This document shows positions 56,336-64,000 of a DNA stretch of 64,000 nucleotides, one piece after another. The notes under the pieces are model-generated. The model had not been told where the DNA came from. It was given only the letters and a program-made list of their open reading frames with translations, and did no database searches. Source of the stretch: Geodermatophilus normandii (GTDB taxonomy: Bacteria > Actinomycetota > Actinomycetes > Mycobacteriales > Geodermatophilaceae); assembly GCF_003182485.1 (NCBI RefSeq), contig NZ_QGTX01000001.1, forward strand, positions 3,488,001 to 3,552,000, written 5' to 3'. Both the position numbers and the translations under genes were made by a program. Numbering within the stretch: position 1 is the stretch's first letter; each line of letters begins with the position of its first letter.

Positions 56336-57694
56336 GTGGACCGACGGATCTTCGGGATCGAGACCGAGTACGGCGTCACGTGCACCTTCCGCGGGCAGCG
56401 GCGGCTGTCCCCGGACGAGGTCGCCCGCTACCTGTTCCGGCGGGTCGTCTCGTGGGGGCGCAGCTCCAACGTGTTCCTGCGCAACGGCTCCCGGCTCTAC
56501 CTCGACGTCGGCAGCCACCCCGAGTACGCCACCGCCGAGTGCGACGACCTCACCGAGCTCGTCGTCCACGACAAGGCCGGTGAGCGGATCCTCGAGGGCC
56601 TGCTGGTCGACGCCGAGCAGCGGCTGGCCGAGGAGGGTGTCACCGGCGACATCTACCTGTTCAAGAACAACACCGACTCGGCGGGCAACAGCTACGGCTG
56701 CCACGAGAACTACTGCGTCGGCCGGCACGGGGAGTTCTCCCGGCTGGCCGACGTGCTCATCCCGTTCCTGGTCAGCCGCCAGCTGATCGTGGGCGCGGGC
56801 AAGGTGCTGCAGACCCCGCGCGGGGCGATCTACTGCGTGAGCCAGCGCGCCGAGCACATCTGGGAGGGCGTCTCCAGCGCCACGACCCGCTCGCGGCCGA
56901 TCATCAACACCCGCGACGAGCCGCACGCCGACGCCGAGCGCTACCGGCGGCTGCACGTCATCGTCGGCGACTCGAACATGAACGAGACGACGACGCTGCT
57001 CAAGGTCGCGATCACCGACCTGGTGCTGCGGATGATCGAGGCCGGCGTCCCGATCAGGGACATGACGCTGGAGAACCCGATCCGCGCCATCCGCGAGATC
57101 AGCCACGACATCACCGGCCGCCGCAAGGTCCGCCTGGCCAACGGCCGGGAGATGAGCGCGCTGGAGATCCAGGCCGAGTACCACTCACGGGCGGCGGAGT
57201 TCGTCGACCGCGAGGGCTTCGGCCCGGTGCACCGGCAGATGCTCGAGCTGTGGGGGCGGGTGCTCAAGGCCGTCGACAGCGGCGACCTCTCGCTGATCGA
57301 CCGCGAGATCGACTGGGCCACCAAGCTGTCTCTGATCGAGCGCTACCGCGCCAAGAACGACCTGTCGCTGTCCTCGCCGCGCATCGCGCAGATGGACCTC
57401 GCCTACCACGACATCAGCCGCAAGCGGGGGCTGTACTACCTGCTCGAGCGCCGCGGCCAGGTGGAGCGGGTGGCGCACGAGCCGCGGGTGTTCGAGGCCA
57501 AGAACGTGCCCCCGCAGACCACCCGGGCCAAGCTGCGCGGCGAGTTCATCCGCAAGGCCCAGGAGAAGCGCCGCGACTTCACCGTCGACTGGGTGCACCT
57601 CAAGCTCAACGACCAGGCGCAGCGCACCGTGCTGTGCAAGGACCCGTTCAAGAGCGTCGACGAGCGCGTCGAGAAGCTCATCGCCTCCATGTAG
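56336..57694 (+). CDS. pafA: Pup-protein ligase PafA
   Basis: Uses ATP to join the C-terminal glutamate of Pup to lysines of target proteins. The 452-residue protein is the expected length and shares the Dop fold without the Dop loop. [10 protein letters not shown] holds the magnesium-binding glutamates; Asp57 in [17 protein letters not shown] is the catalytic base. [31 protein letters not shown] and the C-terminal [11 protein letters not shown] segment (parts quoted) are conserved. The GTG lies 6 bases after a -10 box, so it is leaderless and separate from prcBA. A 20-bp perfect hairpin follows the stop. Confidence 0.97.
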   Translation: MDRRIFGIETEYGVTCTFRGQRRLSPDEVARYLFRRVVSWGRSSNVFLRNGSRLYLDVGSHPEYATAECDDLTELVVHDKAGERILEGLLVDAEQRLAEEGVTGDIYLFKNNTDSAGNSYGCHENYCVGRHGEFSRLADVLIPFLVSRQLIVGAGKVLQTPRGAIYCVSQRAEHIWEGVSSATTRSRPIINTRDEPHADAERYRRLHVIVGDSNMNETTTLLKVAITDLVLRMIEAGVPIRDMTLENPIRAIREISHDITGRRKVRLANGREMSALEIQAEYHSRAAEFVDREGFGPVHRQMLELWGRVLKAVDSGDLSLIDREIDWATKLSLIERYRAKNDLSLSSPRIAQMDLAYHDISRKRGLYYLLERRGQVERVAHEPRVFEAKNVPPQTTRAKLRGEFIRKAQEKRRDFTVDWVHLKLNDQAQRTVLCKDPFKSVDERVEKLIASM

Positions 57695-57711
57695 CCCGGC
57701 CGGTGCAGCCG

Positions 57712-57756
57712 GTGCACGTCCGCGGATCCGCACGGTGCGGATCCGCGGACGTGCGC
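57712..57756. terminator. Bidirectional terminator between pafA and the DUF3866 gene
   Basis: Arms gcacgtccgcggatccgcac (57714-57733) and its exact complement (57735-57754) form a 20-bp perfect stem about one central base, extendable by a wobble and another pair. It lies between two convergent stop codons. Confidence 0.85.
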
Positions 57757-57757
57757 G

Positions 57758-58867
57758 TCACGCCTCGTCGGGCAGCGGTACGCGGACGGCGGCGTAGCGG
57801 CCGGCGGCCGCGGCGGCGAGGAAGTAGGCGCGCTCTTCCGGCCAGCCGCGGCCCATCGTCGACAGCGTGACCGGTGAGAGCTGCAGCGCCTCGTCGAGGC
57901 CGTCGACGTCGACCCACACCACCCGGTTGCGCTCGGGCTGCCCGGCGAGGTCCTCCTCGACCTGCTGCCCGAGCTCCGAGCCCAGCCCGCGCGGGGCCAC
58001 CAGCGTCACCCCGGCCATCGCCACCCGACCGAACGCGGTCAGCGAGTGGTGGGAGACGCCGCGGTGGCGCGGGCGCGGGTCGGCGTCGGAGATCCGCAGC
58101 GCGCCGATCGGCTCGCCGCCGAGCACGCTGACGGCGTTGCACGCCTCCCCGGCGGCCACGCCCGAGAAGCCCCACGGCGTGCCGGTGCCGAGGTTGCCCG
58201 GCCCCTGGGTGACCACGGTGACGTCGGCGCCGAGCACGTGCCGGGCGGCCAGCAGGCCGGTGTGCAGCGTGACCGCCTCCAGGTCGCCGCCGAAGGCCTG
58301 CCCGACGGTCACCACGCCGGCCAGCGACGGCGCCAGCGTGTGCAGCGTCCGGGAGAAGCCGGCGACCAGCGCGCCGCCGTCGGTCATGACGTAGGCGACC
58401 CTCAGGTCGGGATCGGTGGCGAACAGGCCGATGAGCACGGCCGGCAGCGCGGAGTGCAGGTCGGCGACGACGACCGGCATCCCGCCGAGGTCCTCGGCCG
58501 CGGCGATCGTGTCGTGGTGCTCGGTGTCCTGCTCGTCGACGCCCTGCACGCTCACCTGCAGCGGCGTGTAGCGCGCCTTGACCAGGTGGCCGGGGCCGGT
58601 CGGGTCCGGGGGCAGCCGGTCGGGGACGGCGACGACGAGCGCGTAGCCGCCGGTGCCCAGCCGCTGCGCCCACGCGGTGGTGTTGAGCAGCACCTCGTCG
58701 CCCACCTCGGGGACGCCGACCAGTGACGGGTGGGCCAGCGAGCGCACCTCGCCGTCGCCGGGCACCTCGACGGTGAGCTCCAGCGCGTCGCGCCAGCTCC
58801 TGCCCGTCGCGGTCACCGTCCCGCGTCGCCAGCGGATCCGTTGCACGCTCGTCCGGTTCTCCCCCAC
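57758..58867 (-). CDS. DUF3866 family protein
   Basis: A 369-residue protein of a conserved actinobacterial family of unknown function. The N-terminal ~55 residues form a beta-rich module ([20 protein letters not shown]), then AHPSLVGVPEVGDEVLLNTTA and a larger alpha/beta part with VADLHSALPAVLIGLFATDP, VTVGQAFGGDLEAVTLHTGL and VVTQGPGNLGTGTPWGFSG. GTG 58867 is chosen because TACGCT lies 6 bases upstream and it gives VGENRTSVQRIRW; longer frames add Arg-rich sequence. It is convergent to pafA and divergent from pafB, a common arrangement, but no functional link is known. Confidence 0.82.
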   Translation of the reverse strand: MGENRTSVQRIRWRRGTVTATGRSWRDALELTVEVPGDGEVRSLAHPSLVGVPEVGDEVLLNTTAWAQRLGTGGYALVVAVPDRLPPDPTGPGHLVKARYTPLQVSVQGVDEQDTEHHDTIAAAEDLGGMPVVVADLHSALPAVLIGLFATDPDLRVAYVMTDGGALVAGFSRTLHTLAPSLAGVVTVGQAFGGDLEAVTLHTGLLAARHVLGADVTVVTQGPGNLGTGTPWGFSGVAAGEACNAVSVLGGEPIGALRISDADPRPRHRGVSHHSLTAFGRVAMAGVTLVAPRGLGSELGQQVEEDLAGQPERNRVVWVDVDGLDEALQLSPVTLSTMGRGWPEERAYFLAAAAAGRYAAVRVPLPDEA

Positions 58868-58873
58868 GGGGCG

Positions 58874-58879
58874 AGCGTA
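58874..58879 (-). promoter_or_regulatory. -10 element of leaderless DUF3866 transcript
   Basis: TACGCT on the minus strand, 6 bases before GTG 58867. The REP-like element begins 2 bases further upstream, so it would occupy the -35 region. Confidence 0.5.
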
Positions 58880-58880
58880 G

Positions 58881-58944
58881 GGACCCCGGTGCCCCCCGCG
58901 CCTCGCAGACCCGGTGCGGGCTCCGGCACCTCCGGCACCGGGGC
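58881..58944. repeat. REP-like intergenic palindrome, copy B
   Basis: Matches copy A (9187-9241) over its first ~40 bases with one indel and two substitutions, then shares the caccggggcc end after a short insertion. It sits between the divergent DUF3866 and pafB promoters. Confidence 0.65.
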
Positions 58945-58996
58945 CGCCGCGGAGGTGGTCCGCGGCCCGGGACGGGTGCTCAGGGCGCGGGCTGAC

Positions 58997-59002
58997 TAGC
59001 CT
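58997..59002 (+). promoter_or_regulatory. -10 element of leaderless pafB transcript
   Basis: TAGCCT, 7 bases before GTG 59010. Confidence 0.55.
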
Positions 59003-59009
59003 GGGGCGC

Positions 59010-60038
59010 GTGTCGGCGAAGCGGGCGGAGCGGCTGGTCAACCTGGTCATCGCCCTGCTCGGGACCCGGCAGTACGTGACCGCCGCCCGGATCCGCGCGA
59101 CCGTCCCCGGCTACGAGCCCGACGACGGCTCCGCCCGCGCCGACGAGGCGTTCAAGCGGATGTTCGAGCGGGACAAGGCCGAGCTGCGCGAGATGGGCGT
59201 CCCGCTGGAGACCGGCCGCACCAGCGTCTTCGACACCGAGGACGGCTACCGCATCGCGCGCGCCGACTACGAGCTGCCCGAGATCACGCTGACCGGCGAG
59301 GAGGCCGCCGCGGTCGGCCTGGCGCTGCGGCTGTGGGAGTCCGCGCAGCTGGCCGGTGCCGCGCAGAGCGCCCTGGTGAAGCTGCGCGCCGCCGGTGTCG
59401 ACGTCGACCCGGCCCGGGCGCCGATCTCGCCGCGGCTGGACTCCGACGAGCCGGCCTTCGAGCCCTGCTACGCCGCCGCGCGCGACCGGCGGGTGCTGCA
59501 GTTCGACTACCGCCGTCCCGACGAGGACGCCCCGGCCCGCCGCCGCGTGCAGCCCTGGGGCGTCGTCGCCTGGCACGGCCGCTGGTACCTCGTGGGCCTG
59601 GACCTCGACCGGCAGGCGCCGCGGGTGTTCCGGCTCTCCCGCGTCGTCGGCACGCCGCGGGCGACCGGGCCGGAGCACGCCTTCGAGCCACCGGCCGACG
59701 TCGACCTCGCCGGGCTGGTCGCCGGGGCCTTCGGCGGCCGGGGGGAGGAGCAGCTGGTGGTCGTGCGCGCCCGCCCCGGCGCCGCGGTGGGGCTGCGCCG
59801 GTGGGCGACCCCGCTGGGCGCCGGCCCCGACGGCGACGACCGGCTGCAGCTGCGCACCACCGAGCCGTGGCGGCTGGCCGACCAGCTGGCCGCCTACGGC
59901 CCCGACGTGCTCGTCGAGTCCCCGGCGGCGGTGCGCGACGCCGTCGTCGAGCGGCTCACCCGGCTCGCGGCGATGGCCCCGACGATGGCCCCGACGGAGG
60001 CCCCAGCGGAGGCCCCAGCGGAGGCGGGGGACCGATGA
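59010..60038 (+). CDS. pafB: PafB, WYL-domain transcription factor subunit
   Basis: With PafC it forms the PafBC activator of the LexA-independent DNA-damage response known in mycobacteria. The 342-residue protein has an N-terminal winged helix (RLVNLVIALLGTRQYVTAARIR, FKRMFERDKAELREMGVPL), a WYL core (VLQFDYRRPDEDAPARRRVQPWGVVAWHGRWYLVGLDLDR, key motif GRWYLVG), and a C-terminal extension. The end is a short repeat of APT/APAE units just before the stop. The ATGA overlap with pafC shows tight coupling. Leaderless GTG at 59010. Confidence 0.94.
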   Translation: MSAKRAERLVNLVIALLGTRQYVTAARIRATVPGYEPDDGSARADEAFKRMFERDKAELREMGVPLETGRTSVFDTEDGYRIARADYELPEITLTGEEAAAVGLALRLWESAQLAGAAQSALVKLRAAGVDVDPARAPISPRLDSDEPAFEPCYAAARDRRVLQFDYRRPDEDAPARRRVQPWGVVAWHGRWYLVGLDLDRQAPRVFRLSRVVGTPRATGPEHAFEPPADVDLAGLVAGAFGGRGEEQLVVVRARPGAAVGLRRWATPLGAGPDGDDRLQLRTTEPWRLADQLAAYGPDVLVESPAAVRDAVVERLTRLAAMAPTMAPTEAPAEAPAEAGDR

Positions 60039-61000
60039 CCAGCCCGGCCACCAACGAGCGGATGACGCGGCTGCTGTCGCTCGTCCCGTACCTCACCGCC
60101 CGGCCCGAGGGCGTGCCGCTGCCCGAGGTGGCCCGCGACTTCGGTGTCCCCGAGCGGCAGCTGCGCCGCGACCTCGAGCTGCTGTGGATGTGCGGCCTGC
60201 CCGGCTACGGGCCCGGCGACCTCATCGACCTGTCCTTCGAGGGCGACCGGGTGCGGGTCACCTTCACCGCCGGCATGGTCCGCCCGCTGCGGCTGACCAC
60301 CGACGAGGCGGTCGCCCTGGTCGTGGCGCTGCGGACGCTGCTGGACCTGCCGGGTCTGGCCGAGCAGGAGGCGGTCAGCCGGGCCCTGGCCAAGGTGTCG
60401 GCCGCCGCCGGGCACGCCGCCGAGGGGGTCACGCCGGTGGCGCTGAGCGTCGACGCCCGGGAGCAGGCCCTCGCCGTCGTCCGGCAGGGGCTCGAGCGGG
60501 GGCGGGCGCTGCACCTGCACTACTACGTCCCCACCCGCGACGAGCGCACCGAGCGCACCGTCGACCCCATGCGGCTGCACCTGGTCGACGGCCGCTGGTA
60601 CCTGGAGGCGTGGTCGCGGGAGGTCGCCGGGGTGCGGCTGTTCCGCCTCGACCGCATCGACGACGTCGAGGTGCTCGACGAGCCGGCCGCCCCGCCGCCG
60701 CAGGCCGCGCCGCGCGACGTCGAGTCCGGCGTCTACCAGCCCGCGCCGGACGCGCCGGTGGTGCGGCTGCGGCTGGCCCGCACCGCCCGCTGGGTGGCGG
60801 AGTACTACCCGGTCGAGGACGTCCGCGAGGTCGACGACCCGCCCGGCGGGCTGGCCGTGGCGCTGCGCACGCACGACCTGGCCTGGGCACGGCGGCTGGT
60901 GGCCTCCCTGGGCGGGGCCGCGACCGTCGACGAGCCGGCCGGGCTGGCCGGGGCGGTGGCCGCCGACGCGCGCGCCGCCCTCGCCCGGTACGGCGCCTGA
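60035..61000 (+). CDS. pafC: PafC, WYL-domain transcription factor subunit
   Basis: Second half of the PafBC heterodimer. The 321-residue protein mirrors PafB: a winged helix (MTRLLSLVPYLTARPEGVPL, VPERQLRRDLELLWMCGLP), middle region with PLRLTTDEAVALVVALR, WYL core with HLVDGRWYLEAWSRE (GRWYLEA), and a C-terminal WCX-like domain ending ALARYGA. Ligand signalling through the WYL domain, possibly single-stranded nucleic acid, is proposed for the family. The ATG lies in the pafB stop (ATGA). Tandem repeats and the promoter of the next small gene follow at once. Confidence 0.94.
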   Translation: MTSPATNERMTRLLSLVPYLTARPEGVPLPEVARDFGVPERQLRRDLELLWMCGLPGYGPGDLIDLSFEGDRVRVTFTAGMVRPLRLTTDEAVALVVALRTLLDLPGLAEQEAVSRALAKVSAAAGHAAEGVTPVALSVDAREQALAVVRQGLERGRALHLHYYVPTRDERTERTVDPMRLHLVDGRWYLEAWSREVAGVRLFRLDRIDDVEVLDEPAAPPPQAAPRDVESGVYQPAPDAPVVRLRLARTARWVAEYYPVEDVREVDDPPGGLAVALRTHDLAWARRLVASLGGAATVDEPAGLAGAVAADARAALARYGA

Positions 61001-61001
61001 T

Positions 61002-61053
61002 CCCCGGCGCCCTGCCCCCGGCGCCCTGCCCCCGGCGCCCTGCCCCCGGCGCC
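61002..61053. repeat. 14-bp tandem repeat ahead of a promoter
   Basis: ccccggcgccctgc three times (61002-61043) and a fourth, changed copy (61044-61053) that runs straight into TAGGGT. The array fills the gap between pafC and the next -10 box. Confidence 0.85.
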
Positions 61054-61059
61054 TAGGGT
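61054..61059 (+). promoter_or_regulatory. -10 element of leaderless small membrane protein transcript
   Basis: TAGGGT, 6 bases before GTG 61066, created where the last tandem repeat copy diverges. Confidence 0.5.
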
Positions 61060-61065
61060 GCTGCC

Positions 61066-61278
61066 GTGCTGATGCTCGTCGTGTGGATCGCCGTCCCCGT
61101 CCTGTGCCTGGTCGTCCTCGGCGTCCTCGCCCACGGCCTGCTCGGTGCGTTCCAGCGGCTGGGCCGCGAGCTCGAGGCCGCCGAGCGGGACGCGCGGCCC
61201 GTCCTCGAGCAGGCGCAGGCCACCGCCGCCCGGGCGGCCGAGCTGCAGGCGGGCGGACGGCAGGCCGACGCGGGCTGA
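61066..61278 (+). CDS. Small single-pass membrane protein
   Basis: A 70-residue protein: one N-terminal membrane helix (MLMLVVWIAVPVLCLVVLGV and on to LLGAF), then an amphipathic, charged helix (LGRELEAAERDARPVLEQAQ) that may form a coiled coil. The design resembles small membrane-anchored partners found next to tat genes, although it is not recognisable as TatB. GTG 61066 follows a -10 box by 6 bases. It lies between pafC and tatA; a role with the Tat pore is speculation. Confidence 0.72.
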   Translation: MLMLVVWIAVPVLCLVVLGVLAHGLLGAFQRLGRELEAAERDARPVLEQAQATAARAAELQAGGRQADAG

Positions 61279-61356
61279 GCGGGCGCGGGCCGAGCGGGCG
61301 CGGGCTGGACGCCTGACCCCATCCGTCGGGGGTCCTGGGACGAACCCCCTGCGGCG

Positions 61357-61362
61357 TAGCAT
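61357..61362 (+). promoter_or_regulatory. -10 element of tatAC
   Basis: TAGCAT, about 30 bases before the tatA ATG, which has its own TGGAGGA site; this message has a leader. Confidence 0.45.
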
Positions 61363-61392
61363 CGCGCTCGCCCCCCTCGACCTGGAGGACGC

Positions 61393-61692
61393 ATGAACAT
61401 CGGTGCGCCGGAGATCATCCTGATCATCCTCGCCGTCCTGTTGCTCTTCGGTTACAAGAAGCTGCCCGACGCCTCGCGCTCGTTCGGCCGCTCGCTGCGC
61501 ATCTTCAAGGGCGAGATGAAGGGCATGAAGGACGACGACGCGCGCGCCGCGACGCCGGCCCCGCCCGCGGTGCTGCAGGCCGCCGACGCCGACCGGCGCG
61601 CGCAGCTCGAGGCCGAGGCGGCCGCCGCCGAGGCGCGCGCCGCGGAGCTGCGGGCCCGAGCCGCGCAGCCCGGCGCCGCCGACGCACGCTGA
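61393..61692 (+). CDS. tatA: Sec-independent translocase subunit TatA
   Basis: Forms the pore of the twin-arginine pathway that exports folded proteins. The 99-residue protein has a short N-terminus with [31 protein letters not shown] (key parts: membrane helix 8-20, hinge FGYKKLP), the TatA amphipathic helix, and a charged Ala/Glu-rich tail. No TatB gene is in the window, and TatA can serve with TatC alone in many actinobacteria, or TatB lies elsewhere. TGGAGGA precedes the ATG. TatC follows 20 bases on. Confidence 0.95.
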   Translation: MNIGAPEIILIILAVLLLFGYKKLPDASRSFGRSLRIFKGEMKGMKDDDARAATPAPPAVLQAADADRRAQLEAEAAAAEARAAELRARAAQPGAADAR

Positions 61693-61712
61693 ACCCGCCG
61701 CAGGAGCGCACC

Positions 61713-62645
61713 GTGAGCGGTCCGTCGCTGCGGCGCCGCCGGCGCCGGCCGCCGCGGGACCCCGAGGCGACGATGAGCCTCATCGCGCACCTGACCGAAC
61801 TGCGCAACCGGGTCGCCAAGGCCCTGCTCGCGCTCGCGCTGGGCACCGTCGCCGGCTTCCTCTGGTACGACCACGGGCTGCTGACCTTCCTGTCCGAGCC
61901 CTACTGCTCGGTGCCGCCGGAGCTGCGCTACCAGGGCGCGGAGGACTGCCAGCTCGTCGTCCTCGACGTCTTCGGCGGCGTGCTGCTGCGGCTGAAGATC
62001 GGCCTCATCGCCGGCGCGGTGCTGTCCAGCCCGTTCTGGCTCTACCAGCTCTGGGCGTTCATCACCCCGGGGCTCAAGCGCAACGAGAAGCGCTACGCGG
62101 TCACCTTCGTCGCCGCCTCCACGTCGCTGTTCGCCCTCGGCGCGGTCCTGGCCTACGTCACCCTCTACAAGGGCCTGGAGCTGCTGCTCTCCCTCGCCGG
62201 GGACGAGGTCGCCTTCCAGCTCACCGCGGCGGACTACCTCGGCTTCGTCATCAGCCTGCTGGTGGCCTTCGGGCTCAGCTTCGAGCTGCCCCTGGTGGCC
62301 GTCGCGCTGAACCTGGTCGGCGTCCTGTCCCACGCGGCGCTGGCCCGCAGCCGGCGGTGGATCTTCTTCCTCACCATCGTCTTCGCCGCGTTCGTGACGC
62401 CCACCCAGGACCCGTTCACGATGCTGGCGATGGCGCTGCCCATGGTGGTGCTGTTCGAGCTGGCCATCCAGGTCACGCGGATCGTGGACCGGCGGCGCGC
62501 CCGGCGCGAGGCCGTCGAGTCCTTCCACGACGTCCCCGACGGCGAGGCGTCCCCGCTGGACGCCCGGCCCTCGTCGCTGGACGCGACACCGACCCGCCCC
62601 GAGGACCTGGTGCCCGGCCCGCCGGCGGAGCGTTCCCGCCGCTGA
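61713..62645 (+). CDS. tatC: Sec-independent translocase subunit TatC
   Basis: Receptor of the twin-arginine pathway; binds RR signal peptides in the membrane. The 310-residue protein has six membrane segments, with the N-terminal MSLIAHLTELRNRV motif, the first-loop Pro/Glu region, SPFWLYQLWAFITPGLKRNEKR (motif FxxPGL) and the FVTPTQDPFTMLAMALP segment near helix 5-6. GTG 61713 follows CAGGAG. The first ~20 residues are basic (RRRRRRPPRDPE); translation from ATG 61773 (MSLIAHL) would remove them. A ~45-residue hydrophilic tail ends it. The stop touches the convergent stop of the next gene. Confidence 0.95.
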   Translation: MSGPSLRRRRRRPPRDPEATMSLIAHLTELRNRVAKALLALALGTVAGFLWYDHGLLTFLSEPYCSVPPELRYQGAEDCQLVVLDVFGGVLLRLKIGLIAGAVLSSPFWLYQLWAFITPGLKRNEKRYAVTFVAASTSLFALGAVLAYVTLYKGLELLLSLAGDEVAFQLTAADYLGFVISLLVAFGLSFELPLVAVALNLVGVLSHAALARSRRWIFFLTIVFAAFVTPTQDPFTMLAMALPMVVLFELAIQVTRIVDRRRARREAVESFHDVPDGEASPLDARPSSLDATPTRPEDLVPGPPAERSRR

Positions 62646-64000
62646 CTAGGCGGCGGCCAGCGCCGCCAGCAGCGCCTCGCGTGGCGGGGCCTGCGGCGGG
62701 CCGGCCGGCCGCCCCGGCTGGCCGGGCCCGTCGGCGAGCGGGCGCCCGGGGCGCCACCCCTCGGCGAGCATCGCGGCCACCCGGGGGTGCACCGCGCTGA
62801 GCGCCGACGGCGGGTCGACCAGGTGCGCGTGGCGCAGCACGGCCCGGCCCACGACCGGGTCGGCGCCCGCGGCGGCCATCACCAGCCAGCCGGGCAGCGG
62901 TGCCCCAGCGACGGCGGCCGGCGGCCCGCCGGTCCAGGAGCGGCCGTCGCGTGCCGCCCGCCAGGCCGCCGCGCGCGCGGCGTCGGTGCGGCAGCCGTCC
63001 TCGAACCAGGCGTGCAGCTCGCCGAGGACCCAGGCGTCGACCTGCGCGCGCCAGGACCGGGCGTCGCCCGGTGCCGCGGCCACGGCCTCGGCCAGCCGCA
63101 GGGCGTGCGCCACCGCCAGCGCCGAGCCCCGGCCGAAGTGCGGGTTGCTGGTGCTCACCGCATCGGCGAGCGGGTGCAGGCCCAGCGGCGCGGCGTCGTC
63201 GAGCACCCGGAAGGTGCTGCGCAGGCCGCCCATGACCATGACCGGCGAGACCGGCCGGGCCCGTGCCGGATCGGTCCACAGGGCGGCCAGCGGCACCGCC
63301 CGGGTAGCCGCCTCGAAGCAGGACAGCTCCCGCAGGCGCGCGAGGTCGTGGTCGTCGGGCAGCCGGGTGAGGCAGACGGAGAACGTGCCGGCGTCGTGGG
63401 GGAAGACCAGCACCGCGTACCCGTCGCCCTCGGCCACCGAGACCACGCCGCGCTCCACGGGCCCGAACTCCGCCCCCGGGAGCAGCCGGTAGCGGCGGGA
63501 GGCGTACACCTCGTCGGTGGGCACGTCGACGGTGTCGCCGGACCAGCGGCGGGACAGCCGGCCCCGCCGGCCGGTGGCGTCCACGACGAGGTCGGCGGGC
63601 AGCACCGCGCCGTCGGCGAGGCGCACCCCGGTGACGGCGCCGCCGGCGGTCTCGACGTCGGAGGCGGCGGCGGACCGCAGCTCCACGCCGGGCTCGGCCT
63701 CCGCCGCGGCCTGCAGCACCCACTCCAGCGTGCTGCGGCGGCACCACAGCGCCCGCAGCCCGTCGGGGAGGTCGACCGGGGCGGCGCCGTGCGCGACCAG
63801 CGAGGCCAGCACGTCGGGCAGGCCCGCGGCGAGCTCGGCGTGCAGCCGGGCGAGGAAGGCGTGCGGCTGGTGGAACTGGGACACGCCCCGCCGCGCCCAC
63901 CCCGCCGCCCCGTCGAGGTCGGCGGGCCGCACCCCGCCGTCGCGGTCCACGACCCGCACCCGGTGTCCCTGACGGGCGAGGGCCAGGGCGGCGGTCAGCC
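62646..64000 (-). CDS. FAD-dependent oxidoreductase (halogenase/geranylgeranyl reductase-like), 5' end missing
   Basis: The gene runs off the right edge; 451 residues are visible, beginning inside the FAD-binding fold (LTAALALARQGHRVRVVDRD, the helix and strand after GxGxxG). DLVVDATGRRGRLSRRW is the second dinucleotide motif, and PLGLHPLADAVSTSNPHFGRGSALAVAHAL is the D-G-x-P type FAD segment with ADAVSTSNPHFGRG. The domain order resembles flavin hydroxylases and geranylgeranyl-reductase-like enzymes; a substrate cannot be given. The C-terminus is Pro/Gly-rich. It is convergent with tatC, stop codons adjacent. Confidence 0.85.
   Translation of the reverse strand, partial: LTAALALARQGHRVRVVDRDGGVRPADLDGAAGWARRGVSQFHQPHAFLARLHAELAAGLPDVLASLVAHGAAPVDLPDGLRALWCRRSTLEWVLQAAAEAEPGVELRSAAASDVETAGGAVTGVRLADGAVLPADLVVDATGRRGRLSRRWSGDTVDVPTDEVYASRRYRLLPGAEFGPVERGVVSVAEGDGYAVLVFPHDAGTFSVCLTRLPDDHDLARLRELSCFEAATRAVPLAALWTDPARARPVSPVMVMGGLRSTFRVLDDAAPLGLHPLADAVSTSNPHFGRGSALAVAHALRLAEAVAAAPGDARSWRAQVDAWVLGELHAWFEDGCRTDAARAAAWRAARDGRSWTGGPPAAVAGAPLPGWLVMAAAGADPVVGRAVLRHAHLVDPPSALSAVHPRVAAMLAEGWRPGRPLADGPGQPGRPAGPPQAPPREALLAALAAA

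Overview
The window is GC-rich DNA (my estimate is above 70% G+C) from an actinobacterium. It carries the Pup-proteasome system, the mycothiol ligase mshC, GTG starts and many leaderless-type starts. Gene content and order fit the Geodermatophilaceae/Frankiales area of the phylum (Blastococcus, Geodermatophilus or Modestobacter-like). That placement is inference; no rRNA is present to prove it.

Region 1 (1-9.2 kb) is core metabolism: the end of a glycerol facilitator and glycerol kinase glpK, then mshC and a dGTPase-like HD hydrolase in overlapping frames, a convergent PAC2-family protein, and cobalamin-dependent methionine synthase metH. From general knowledge of Mycobacterium, mshC, PAC2, metH, a RecB-type nuclease, trmI, mpa, dop, pup, prcBA, pafA, pafBC and tatAC lie in this order. 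About 36 kb (9.2-45.3 kb) has been added here between metH and the nuclease.

Region 2 (9.2-19.2 kb) starts with an AcoR/MimR-like regulator divergent from an amidohydrolase, a DUF59 protein and an alcohol dehydrogenase. These are the accessory genes of acetone/propane binuclear-iron monooxygenase clusters, but the monooxygenase and GroEL genes are absent. An NTF2-like protein, an AceE-like thiamine diphosphate enzyme with a zinc dehydrogenase, and a 6-phosphofructokinase follow. A 17-bp perfect inverted repeat covers the phosphofructokinase start.

Region 3 (19.2-34.7 kb) holds secreted proteins (one a polysaccharide-deacetylase lipoprotein) and three paralogous 900-residue ATPase-LuxR (LAL) regulators. 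Between these lie a MarR regulator, a serine hydrolase, a flavin monooxygenase and the frameshifted remnant of a sulfite-oxidase-type enzyme.

Region 4 (34.9-42.2 kb) looks like a metal (copper) handling block: a DHA2 transporter with His-rich tails, a CopZ-like chaperone, a Met-rich membrane protein, two acetyltransferases and a P1B-type ATPase with an extra C-terminal domain. A decayed integrase fragment, a HAD hydrolase, an amidohydrolase and a gene-poor stretch complete the island.

Region 5 (45.3-62.6 kb) is the Pup-proteasome locus: RecB-like nuclease and trmI (divergent, both with leaderless-type starts), mpa, a septum-formation lipoprotein, dop, an acyl-CoA-dehydrogenase-like gene, pup, an endonuclease VII-like gene, prcB-prcA, pafA, a DUF3866 gene (convergent to pafA), pafB-pafC, a small membrane protein, and tatA-tatC. 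Pup is tagged and removed by PafA and Dop, Mpa unfolds the substrate, PrcAB degrades it, and PafBC activates DNA-damage genes. The window ends inside an FAD-dependent oxidoreductase. I found no rRNA, tRNA, CRISPR array or intact transposon.
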